Positions 6,226-11,623 of a DNA stretch of 11,623 nt are shown piece by piece. The notes under the pieces were generated by a model that was not told the DNA's origin, did not search any database, and worked only from the letters and a program-made list of their open reading frames with translations. How positions within the stretch are numbered: the first letter of the stretch is position 1; each line of letters opens with the position of its first letter. The DNA is from Oscillospiraceae bacterium (GTDB taxonomy: Bacteria; Bacillota; Clostridia; Oscillospirales; Ruminococcaceae): NCBI GenBank assembly GCA_017394565.1, contig JAFPXW010000060.1, forward strand, positions 1-11,623, written 5' to 3'. The translations under genes and the position numbers were made by a program.

Positions 6226-7497
6226 ATGGCACTCAAAGACATGAATCAGGCAGAGCTTTCTGCATTTCTGGACGGCTGCAAGGCAGCGTATGCAGACTAT
6301 CAGGCACAGGATCTGAAGCTCGATATGTCCCGCGGCAAGCCCTCCCCGAAGCAGCTTGATCTGTCCGCAGACCTGCTCAACTGCCTGACCGCAGAGGATC
6401 TCAAGGGTATGAGCGGCGACTACCGCAACTACGGCGTTCTCGACGGCATCCCGGAGGCCAAGGCACTCTTTGCGCCGATGCTGGGTGTGGAGCCGGACGA
6501 GGTCTTCATGTTCGGTAATGCATCGCTCCAGGCGATGTACTTTGCGATCAGCAATGCTTTCTCTCATGGTATCATGGGCAGCACACCGTGGTGCAAGCTG
6601 GACAAGGTCAAGTTCCTCTGCCCGGTACCGGGTTATGACAGACACTTCCGCATCACCGAGTATTTCGGCGTGGAGATGATCAACATCCCGACCACCGAGG
6701 ACGGACCGGACATGGATCTCGTGGAGCAGTATGTCAACAACGATCCGGCTGTCAAGGGCATCTGGTGCGTGCCGCAGTACGCAAACCCCTCCGGCATCGT
6801 CTACAGCGACGAGACTGTCAAGCGCTTCGCAAATCTGAAGCCGGCTGCTCCGGACTTCCGTATTTTCTGGGATAATGCTTACTGCATCCATCACCTGTGC
6901 GACAACCCGAAGATGATCCTCCCGATCCTGGACGAGGCTAAGAAAGCCGGCAATCCGGACATCGTATACGAGTTCGCTTCCACCGCAAAGATCACCTTCG
7001 CAGGTGCAGGCGTATCCATGCTGGCGGCTTCCAAGGCGAACCTCGCTGATCTGACAAAGGCACTCGGCACTTTCACCATCAGCTTTGACAAGATCAACCA
7101 GATGCGTCATGTGAAGTTCTTTGACGGCAAGTACGAGAACGTTGTGGCACACATGGAGAAGCAGAGAGCTGAGATGGCGCCGAAGTTCCAGGTCGTTCTC
7201 GACACGCTGAACAAGGAGATCCGTCCGCTGGGCATCGGCGAATGGACTGAACCGAAGGGCGGCTACTTCGTATCCTTCAATGCACCGAACGGTACTGCAA
7301 AGCGCATCGTGCAGCTGTGCAAGGAGGCAGGCGTGGTTCTGACCGGTGCCGGTGCGGCCTTCCCCTACGGCAAGGATCCGGAGGACAGAAATATCCGCAT
7401 CGCTCCGAGCTATCCGGAGGTTGACGAGCTGCAGAAGGCAATGGATCTGTTCGTTCTGTGCGTAAAGATCGCGGCAGCTGAGCAGCTCCTCAAGTAA
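6226..7497 (+). CDS. PLP-dependent aspartate aminotransferase, subgroup Ic (fold type I)
   Basis: The product is a 423-residue cytoplasmic enzyme that swaps an amino group between aspartate (or a similar amino acid) and 2-oxoglutarate with pyridoxal phosphate. Sequence signs: GNAS at 97-100 for cofactor phosphate contact; NPSG at 187-190 with the conserved Asn; WDNAY at 215-219 with the Asp that binds the pyridine nitrogen and the Tyr that binds the ring oxygen; ASTAKITFAGAG at 251-262 with K255 as the Schiff-base lysine; and NIRIAPSYP at 389-397 with R391 as the likely substrate carboxylate arginine. Length and motif spacing fit the Corynebacterium-AspT-like Ic group rather than classical aspC. 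The ATG at 6226 has AAGGAG 9 nt upstream; an in-frame extension to 5902 would begin upstream of the promoter and is rejected. It is the only plus-strand gene and is transcribed alone, ending at a good terminator. Confidence 0.93.
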   Translation: MALKDMNQAELSAFLDGCKAAYADYQAQDLKLDMSRGKPSPKQLDLSADLLNCLTAEDLKGMSGDYRNYGVLDGIPEAKALFAPMLGVEPDEVFMFGNASLQAMYFAISNAFSHGIMGSTPWCKLDKVKFLCPVPGYDRHFRITEYFGVEMINIPTTEDGPDMDLVEQYVNNDPAVKGIWCVPQYANPSGIVYSDETVKRFANLKPAAPDFRIFWDNAYCIHHLCDNPKMILPILDEAKKAGNPDIVYEFASTAKITFAGAGVSMLAASKANLADLTKALGTFTISFDKINQMRHVKFFDGKYENVVAHMEKQRAEMAPKFQVVLDTLNKEIRPLGIGEWTEPKGGYFVSFNAPNGTAKRIVQLCKEAGVVLTGAGAAFPYGKDPEDRNIRIAPSYPEVDELQKAMDLFVLCVKIAAAEQLLK

Positions 7498-7539
7498 GTT
7501 TCGATTATACCTTATATACTTTCTTTCCATATTCGCGAG

Positions 7540-7580
7540 ATCTGCTGTCGGTGCATCCGGCGGCAGATTTTGCATTCTTA
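7540..7580 (+). terminator. Rho-independent terminator of the aminotransferase gene
   Basis: ATCTGCTGTCGG (7540-7551) pairs along all 12 positions (two G-U) with CCGGCGGCAGAT (7557-7568) around a 5-nt loop, followed by TTTTGCATTCTT. It lies 42 nt after the stop codon. Confidence 0.85.
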
Positions 7581-7591
7581 AATATAAAATG

Positions 7592-7623
7592 AACCGCCCT
7601 GCTTTTTTCAAAGCAAGGCGGTT
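7592..7623. terminator. Second hairpin, adjoining the left end of repeat copy 3
   Basis: AACCGCC-C-TGCTT (7592-7604) pairs with AAGCA-A-GGCGGTT (7611-7623), 12 pairs and one mismatch, 6-nt loop. It stops a few bases before the GCTGTCAAAAAA end of the repeat, the same geometry as the hairpins beside copy 2. On the minus strand it is followed by CATTTTATATTTA. It could act as a two-way terminator between the convergent aminotransferase and response regulator genes. Confidence 0.5.
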
Positions 7624-7627
7624 TCAG

Positions 7628-7867
7628 GCTGTCAAAAAAGTCAAAACATCCGTTCTATTTAAATGGCGGTGGGGAAACTACAGCAAAAACGGGGGTAAAA
7701 GGGGGCGCAGCCCCCTAAAAATAGAAAAAAATAGCCCCCTCCCCTTTGGGGATAAGCAGGCAGCCAGCGAGTTTATGAGCGCAGCTGATCGCTTATGCAG
7801 AGCAGGGGGGGCCCAGGGTGGGGCACTCTCCAGTGCGCCCTCACCAGAAAAGGGTTTTTTGACAAGC
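7628..7867 (-). repeat. Interspersed structured repeat, full-length copy 3, MITE-like
   Basis: The 240-bp element is bounded by GCTGTCAAAAAA (7628-7639) and TTTTTTGACAAGC (7855-7867; one extra base compared with copy 2). It holds the same modules in the same order as 2131-2341: AGGGGGC/GCCCCCT hairpin near 7698-7715, a CCCCCTCCCC run, the stem ATAAGC/GCTTAT (7752-7757, 7791-7796) with inner AGC/GCT, a G-rich run and the GCAC/GTGC hairpin near 7823-7836. The segment between the left end and the first hairpin differs strongly from copy 2, while the stem and right-hand part are almost identical. It lies between the convergent aminotransferase and response regulator genes, in the 401-bp gap 7498-7898. 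No coding sequence is seen in it. Confidence 0.8.
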
Positions 7868-7869
7868 TG

Positions 7870-7895
7870 AAAGGACCGGCTCTCGCCAGTCCTTT
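7870..7895 (-). terminator. Hairpin after the response regulator gene
   Basis: AAAGGAC-C-GGC (7870-7880) pairs with GCC-A-GTCCTTT (7885-7895) around TCTC, three bases past the TAG of the response regulator gene. As with copy 2, no T-run follows on the minus strand before the repeat begins, so termination may rely on the repeat or on the next hairpin. Confidence 0.5.
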
Positions 7896-7898
7896 TCC

Positions 7899-8543
7899 CT
7901 AATCCTCCTGCCTGATGTCCCCATTATTAATGACAAGTCCGCCGCCCCTTGCCCGTATCGCAAGCTGCAAACGGCTCTTGAAACCCGTCTTGTCCAGCAT
8001 ATCCGAAATATGCCGTTTCACCGTGCTGGTCGCCATGTACAGCCGTTCGCCGATCTCCTTGTTGGATGCGCCCGTCACCAGCTCACGCAGTACCTTGATC
8101 TCGGTATCCGTCAGCTCCGTGCTGACGATATTCCCGAACCGCACCACAGGCATACTTGCCGGATAGATGGATTCGCCTGCCATCGTCCTGTCCATGATCT
8201 CCAGCAGCGGCTGCTCCTGCACCTCCTTGTGCCAGAAACTCTCGATGCCGATCTCCTTCGCCCTGTCAATATAGGACACCTCCGGCATGGACGTCACGAG
8301 CAGGATCTTGATGTCGGGGCGCTGCGCCTTGATCTCTTTTGCGGCATCCAGCCCGTCCGAGCCGATGCCCATGACAACGTCCATCAATACAATATCCACT
8401 TTCTGATGCAGCGCCTTTTCGACGGCTTCTTCAGGCGTTTCCGCAAGAGCGACGATCTCATAGTTCTCCGAGATTCTGACCGCCAGCTCAAACATCTGCC
8501 TCACCATTTTCTGATCGTCAGCGATCAGTACTTTATATCCCAT
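7899..8543 (-). CDS. LuxR/NarL-family response regulator
   Basis: The product is a 214-residue DNA-binding response regulator. Receiver domain (about 1-120): acidic pair D9-D10, phospho-acceptor D55 in VLMDVVMG, T84 in LLVTS, K106 in FWHKEV. The LuxR-type helix-turn-helix is at about 141-200, with LTDTEIKVLRELVTGASNKE at 144-163 and STVKRHIS (173-180) as recognition helix region. All residues for phosphorylation are present. The start ATG has AAGGAGG 6 nt away, placed exactly at the stop of the upstream kinase gene, so the two are likely coupled. It is the output of the three-gene operon from 11420. Targets are unknown; the dyad upstream of the operon promoter is a candidate for self-control. 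Confidence 0.95.
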   Translation of the reverse strand: MGYKVLIADDQKMVRQMFELAVRISENYEIVALAETPEEAVEKALHQKVDIVLMDVVMGIGSDGLDAAKEIKAQRPDIKILLVTSMPEVSYIDRAKEIGIESFWHKEVQEQPLLEIMDRTMAGESIYPASMPVVRFGNIVSTELTDTEIKVLRELVTGASNKEIGERLYMATSTVKRHISDMLDKTGFKSRLQLAIRARGGGLVINNGDIRQED

Positions 8544-8554
8544 TTTGTTCCTCC

Positions 8555-9814
8555 TTATGGTTCTTTGTGATCCTTTGGCAGCGTCAGGAGCATCACAAAT
8601 ACCGGGCTGCTGCTGATCTGCATCCTGCCGCCGATGCTCCCGACCTTTTGCCGGAGATTGGCAAGACCGCCGTTTTCACGGATCTGCGTTTCGGGTGCCT
8701 TGCCGTTGTTGGTAAAGCGGAGCGTGTAGCTGTCCGCTGTTTCTTCTGATGTGATATAGGCTTCATTTCCCTGTGCATGACGCAGCACATTCGACACATG
8801 AACGGTGATCGCCGAGTTGATGACGGGCACGAGCCGCTCCTCCTCGGGCAGCGCTCCCGTCAGCACCACACTGACACCAAGCTGTCCCGCATGGCGCAGC
8901 GTGACATAATACGGCCGCTGCCACGCCTCGCGTTCCTCGTTTTTCAGCAGAGCGATATTTCTTCTCCACAGCCGGAGCATCTCGCCTTTGTCCGTCTGCG
9001 CCGGATCCGTCAGATAGCGCTTTGTCATCAGCAAGGTCTGCCCGAAGCTGTCGTGGATATTGATCTTGATCTGCAAGGTCTCCTTCTCCATGATGACATA
9101 CTGAATGGTGGAGTTCAATGCTTTCAGCCTTGTGTTGATGTAGTCTGCCTGCCGCTGCTTTTCCCGAAGCTCTGCGGTCAGACGGTATTCCTCGGTGATG
9201 TCAAAGGCCAGCAGCTCCCAGATGGGGGTGCCGCTCAGCATGACCTTGCGCCTGTCAAAGCTGTAGGCGGTGCCGTCATCAAAGCAGATCACAGGCCGCT
9301 CGCCGCTGCTGACAGCATAGGACGTTTCGCCCTTTGAAACTGCATCCCACAGGTATTCGGCGTTGGATACGTTTTCCCCGAACAGCCTTTGGGAAATGCT
9401 GTCCATTTTCAGATTGACGAGCTTCGTCAGTCCGCCGTCATAGTAGAAACAGATCCCCGTGGGAAGATGATCGACGCTTTCCTTGACGGAAAGCGCAGAG
9501 AGCTTCTGCTTGTGAGGTTTCAGGATCCGGATCAGCTCGCTCCCTGTGATGGCTGTGAGAGCCGCGATCAGCACCATGACCGTGACCGCCGGTATGCCGA
9601 TCAGAAAATCGCCCGTTCTCGCGATCTGTGTGGTCAGGATCATGTCAAATGTGAAGGAAAAAAGCACCTCCGCCGCCGATAGAAAAAGTCTGCATCTGCT
9701 GCGCTCCGTGCGGTGATCGCGTAAGCATACGATCAGCAGCAAAAAGGAGAGGATGGTCAGCCACAGGAGCAGACAGCCCTTGATGCTCTCGGGCAGCGAC
9801 ATGAAATTACCCAT
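8555..9814 (-). CDS. Sensor histidine kinase, NarL-partner type, with altered ATP-binding boxes
   Basis: The product is a 419-residue membrane kinase. Three likely membrane helices (about 12-31, 43-62, 70-90), then a PAS-like region (about 110-210; LPTGICFYYDGG, ending in LLAFDITEEYR), a coiled-coil linker (210-250), and the phosphotransfer helix with INIHDSFGQ at 251-259 (H254, D255), comparable with the HisKA_3 pattern. The ATPase part keeps N342 in SNVLRHA and the glycine box GGLANLRQKVG at 382-392. However, the usual acidic residue of the N box is absent and the D-N-G box reads TNNG (368-371). Similar wording occurs in clostridial kinases as far as I recall, so it may be a working variant. 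The ATG at 9814 has GGAGG 8 nt away and overlaps the upstream gene by 8 nt; the response regulator follows after 11 nt. Confidence 0.88.
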   Translation of the reverse strand: MGNFMSLPESIKGCLLLWLTILSFLLLIVCLRDHRTERSRCRLFLSAAEVLFSFTFDMILTTQIARTGDFLIGIPAVTVMVLIAALTAITGSELIRILKPHKQKLSALSVKESVDHLPTGICFYYDGGLTKLVNLKMDSISQRLFGENVSNAEYLWDAVSKGETSYAVSSGERPVICFDDGTAYSFDRRKVMLSGTPIWELLAFDITEEYRLTAELREKQRQADYINTRLKALNSTIQYVIMEKETLQIKINIHDSFGQTLLMTKRYLTDPAQTDKGEMLRLWRRNIALLKNEEREAWQRPYYVTLRHAGQLGVSVVLTGALPEEERLVPVINSAITVHVSNVLRHAQGNEAYITSEETADSYTLRFTNNGKAPETQIRENGGLANLRQKVGSIGGRMQISSSPVFVMLLTLPKDHKEP

Positions 9815-11420
9815 TCAGCGCACCTCCCGTATACAGCGTGAAACGGTGCATATCGTCGATCAGCTCTGCCGAAAGGGCAAGCCCGGCAGCCCGGAGCCTC
9901 TCACACAGCGTTTTTCTGTCGATATCCACGCGCTCCTGATCGGTTTCCATCACCATGACCGTCCGTTCATCGGGCGCGATGTGTACCAGCCCTGCACGCA
10001 TCCCCTCCAGTCCCGCTTCAATGACCGCTTCAAACAGGTCGTAGGCGGCGATGATCTGCTGTGAGGGCAGCAAGGTCTGCCTGCCGTTTTTCAGCTCGCA
10101 TTCGATCCCCAGAAAGCTCATATACTCAAAGCTTTCATGGATGGAGAGATACAACTCGTCCGTGGAGATCCTGTCCTGCTTGTCCGCGATCAGCATCAGG
10201 TTGGCGCAGCGCTTGACATAAGTGCCGAGCAGCAGACAGAACTTCATGCGCAGCTCCAGCACGTCCTCGTCCGTCAGGGCCTTGTCGATCTCCACAAGCT
10301 GATGATGCGTATGCGCTGCGATCCTGTCATAGAGCTTGTTCTGCGTTTCGTACCGCACCATATCGGCAGTGATCCGGTTCTCCTCCACGATGAGGTCGTT
10401 TTCCTCCTCGATGCGCTCGGTCGTCTCCTCGATCTCGCTGTTGATACGGCGGATCGCAGACAAGTCCTCGCTCCACACAACAAAGCCGCCCTTGATGGGC
10501 TTTCGGCGAGTGATATGCTCCGCGCTATCCGTGTGTTCCGCGAAATCTGCCGACCGGAACACGATCCTGTCATCGGCGTCCAGCAAGGCGGCATTCACAC
10601 CGGAGCGTTCAAACAGTTCCCGATAGCCGGTGTTCGATTTGATGAGTCCGATCCGGATGCAGCTTTCCCAGATGCCAATGAACAAAAATGCGTAGATCTC
10701 CTGAAGGTTGTAGATCTTGATGTCCGACACCATCGGAGAACCGCCGCAGACGAAATAGACCGCTAACAGTGCCACACCGACAGCAGAACTCACCACCGGA
10801 ACATACCAGCTTCTGCGGCTCTGGGAAAGCCTGCACTGCCGGATGAGCATCACGAATGCGCTGATGGTCAGCAGGAAGGACCAGATCACGATCGTATAGT
10901 ACAGCCAGTGGTAGGATACCGAGCCGGAGTAGTCGTGCATATCGGAAAAGTAAAATGCAAAATGGTGCAGATCGTTGGTCATGAACATACACAGAAGGAT
11001 CCCCGTGGCTGTCCATAATGCTTTTATGCCAGCCGGTGGCTCTGGCATTTCGCTCTTTCCCACATGGCAGGCGGTGCAGAGCATCAGGGCGGGCAGCACA
11101 ATAAAGGGGATATAGTAGGAGTACCACAGGTATCTGTCGATCAGGAGCAGACCCTGAAAGAAGTAGTACCTGCACAATCGTATGATAAACAGCAGGAACA
11201 GAAACACATCTGCGGCAATGATATACCGCCTGATGGATTTATGTAAGATACGTCTGTAAATGGTCGCCCCCCAGACGATCACCGCCGCCGCAAACAGCAT
11301 TGTAGGGAGTATGACCGTATCAAATATCAGCTGCGAAACAATATTGACCAGAAGCAGCAGACCATATCCTGCGATCCATGCAGGTATGAACGCAGTGTTC
11401 TTTTTGCAGAGTGCTTGCAT
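9807..11420 (-). CDS. Multi-pass membrane sensor with degenerate histidine-kinase-like half
   Basis: The product has 537 residues. The N-terminal half (about 12-256) has seven or eight hydrophobic segments, resembling the 7TM sensing module of some clostridial histidine kinases. A PAS-like stretch follows (about 265-320; GVNAALLDADDRIVFRS), then a coiled coil (323-365). The C-terminal part starts with AAHTHHQLVEIDKAL (368-382), where H370 lies where a kinase phospho-histidine would be, but the following Asp is missing. No N, G1 or G2 ATP-binding box is recognisable near 455-530 (AYDLFEAVIEAGLEGM replaces the Asn box). I infer a pseudokinase sensor that works with the true kinase downstream, possibly as a heteromer. 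The ATG at 11420 has AAAGGAGG 8 nt upstream and lies below a good promoter; an upstream in-frame ATG at 11519 lies before it. It is first gene of the operon; stop overlaps the next start. Confidence 0.82.
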   Translation of the reverse strand: MQALCKKNTAFIPAWIAGYGLLLLVNIVSQLIFDTVILPTMLFAAAVIVWGATIYRRILHKSIRRYIIAADVFLFLLFIIRLCRYYFFQGLLLIDRYLWYSYYIPFIVLPALMLCTACHVGKSEMPEPPAGIKALWTATGILLCMFMTNDLHHFAFYFSDMHDYSGSVSYHWLYYTIVIWSFLLTISAFVMLIRQCRLSQSRRSWYVPVVSSAVGVALLAVYFVCGGSPMVSDIKIYNLQEIYAFLFIGIWESCIRIGLIKSNTGYRELFERSGVNAALLDADDRIVFRSADFAEHTDSAEHITRRKPIKGGFVVWSEDLSAIRRINSEIEETTERIEEENDLIVEENRITADMVRYETQNKLYDRIAAHTHHQLVEIDKALTDEDVLELRMKFCLLLGTYVKRCANLMLIADKQDRISTDELYLSIHESFEYMSFLGIECELKNGRQTLLPSQQIIAAYDLFEAVIEAGLEGMRAGLVHIAPDERTVMVMETDQERVDIDRKTLCERLRAAGLALSAELIDDMHRFTLYTGGALNG

Positions 11421-11460
11421 GAACGGATCCTCCTTTGTAAGCCTTGCTTCTATTGTATCT

Positions 11461-11489
11461 ATTTTAGCATAAAGTGCAGCTTTGTGCAA
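11461..11489 (-). promoter_or_regulatory. Sigma-A promoter of the sensor/kinase/regulator operon
   Basis: On the minus strand TTGCAC (11484-11489), 17 nt, then TAAAAT (11461-11466), with TG one base before the -10 (extended -10). The expected start near 11454 gives a leader of about 34 nt to the ATG at 11420. Confidence 0.75.
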
Positions 11490-11502
11490 GTGGTGGGCGC
11501 TT

Positions 11503-11531
11503 AGAACCACGGAAATCAATTTTCAGGTTCT
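11503..11531. promoter_or_regulatory. Dyad upstream of the signalling operon promoter
   Basis: AGAACC (11503-11508) and GGTTCT (11526-11531) form an inverted repeat whose half-site centres are 23 bp apart (about two helical turns). The near half-site is 14 bp upstream of the -35 box, a position suited to an activator. A LuxR-type regulator encoded by the operon could bind here, but this is an inference. Confidence 0.35.
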
Positions 11532-11556
11532 GTTAGAAAAACAGGCGCGTTTCTTT

Positions 11557-11623
11557 CCCCCCACCCCCAGCCCCCTCCCCAGGGAGGGGGCTATTTATGG
11601 AGGATGCTGCGCACCCTCCACCC
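11557..11623 (+). repeat. Interspersed structured repeat, core-only copy 4, cut by window edge
   Basis: It has the same two palindromes in the same order as copy 1: GCCCCCTCC/GGAGGGGGC (11570-11591, loop CCAG) and GGAGGATGC/GCACCCTCC (11599-11619, loop TGC, one A-C mismatch where copy 1 has G-C). The linker CTATTTATGG matches CTATCTATGG of copy 1. The ATAAGC stem module of the other copies is missing: the C-rich run joins directly to the first palindrome. The element continues beyond the window. Confidence 0.75.

Noticed and set aside
6082..7611. A long open reading frame (about 509 codons) on the minus strand opposite the aminotransferase
   Set aside because: It has no recognisable domain, no ribosome site, crosses the aminotransferase promoter and terminator, and reads as a bias shadow (rich in His, Arg, Leu, Val).
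11421..11519. Extended start of the membrane sensor gene at 11519
   Set aside because: The region contains the -35 and -10 boxes and the strong ribosome site that serve the ATG at 11420.

Overview
The window looks like a chromosomal segment from a low-motility gut-type Firmicute, most likely a Clostridia member of the Ruminococcaceae/Oscillospiraceae type. This rests on strong AAGGAGG-like ribosome binding sites, an RNase Y gene, fairly high GC, a secreted protein with a DxDxDG loop of the kind common in Ruminococcus, and a LuxR-type two-component operon of clostridial style. The genus assignment is an inference from protein character, not from a database search. There is no transposase, phage gene, rRNA, tRNA or CRISPR array.

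Layout from left to right: (1) 1-697, minus strand, 5' part of a secreted protein gene that runs off the left edge. (2) 698-973, a gap holding a core-only copy of an interspersed repeat. (3) 974-1963, minus, an AEC-family permease with a recognisable promoter. (4) 1964-2377, a gap with two near-identical hairpins flanking a 211-bp repeat element bounded by 12-bp inverted repeats. (5) 2378-3835, minus, an O-antigen ligase/polymerase-like membrane protein that starts at a TTG just behind the terminator of (6) rny (RNase Y), 3908-5563, minus. (7) 5564-6225, a divergent control region with a near-consensus minus-strand promoter about 310 nt from rny, several hairpins in the resulting leader, and a separate plus-strand promoter. 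(8) 6226-7497, plus, the only plus-strand gene, a class Ic aspartate aminotransferase. (9) 7498-7898, a gap with the aminotransferase terminator and a second full-length 240-bp copy of the repeat. (10) 7899-11420, minus, a three-gene signalling operon: a multi-pass membrane sensor with a degenerate kinase half, a sensor histidine kinase and a LuxR-type response regulator. (11) The right end holds the operon promoter, a dyad upstream of it, and a fourth repeat copy cut by the window edge.

The genes are mostly separate housekeeping or envelope functions: mRNA turnover, amino-acid metabolism, polysaccharide assembly, organic acid or amino acid export, and signalling. Only the sensor/kinase/regulator trio forms a clear functional unit, with an 8-nt overlap and an 11-nt gap between its genes. 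The most unusual material is non-coding: a family of GC-rich, strongly structured repeats present four times in 11.6 kb, each next to gene ends or terminators, and the long structured leader of rny.
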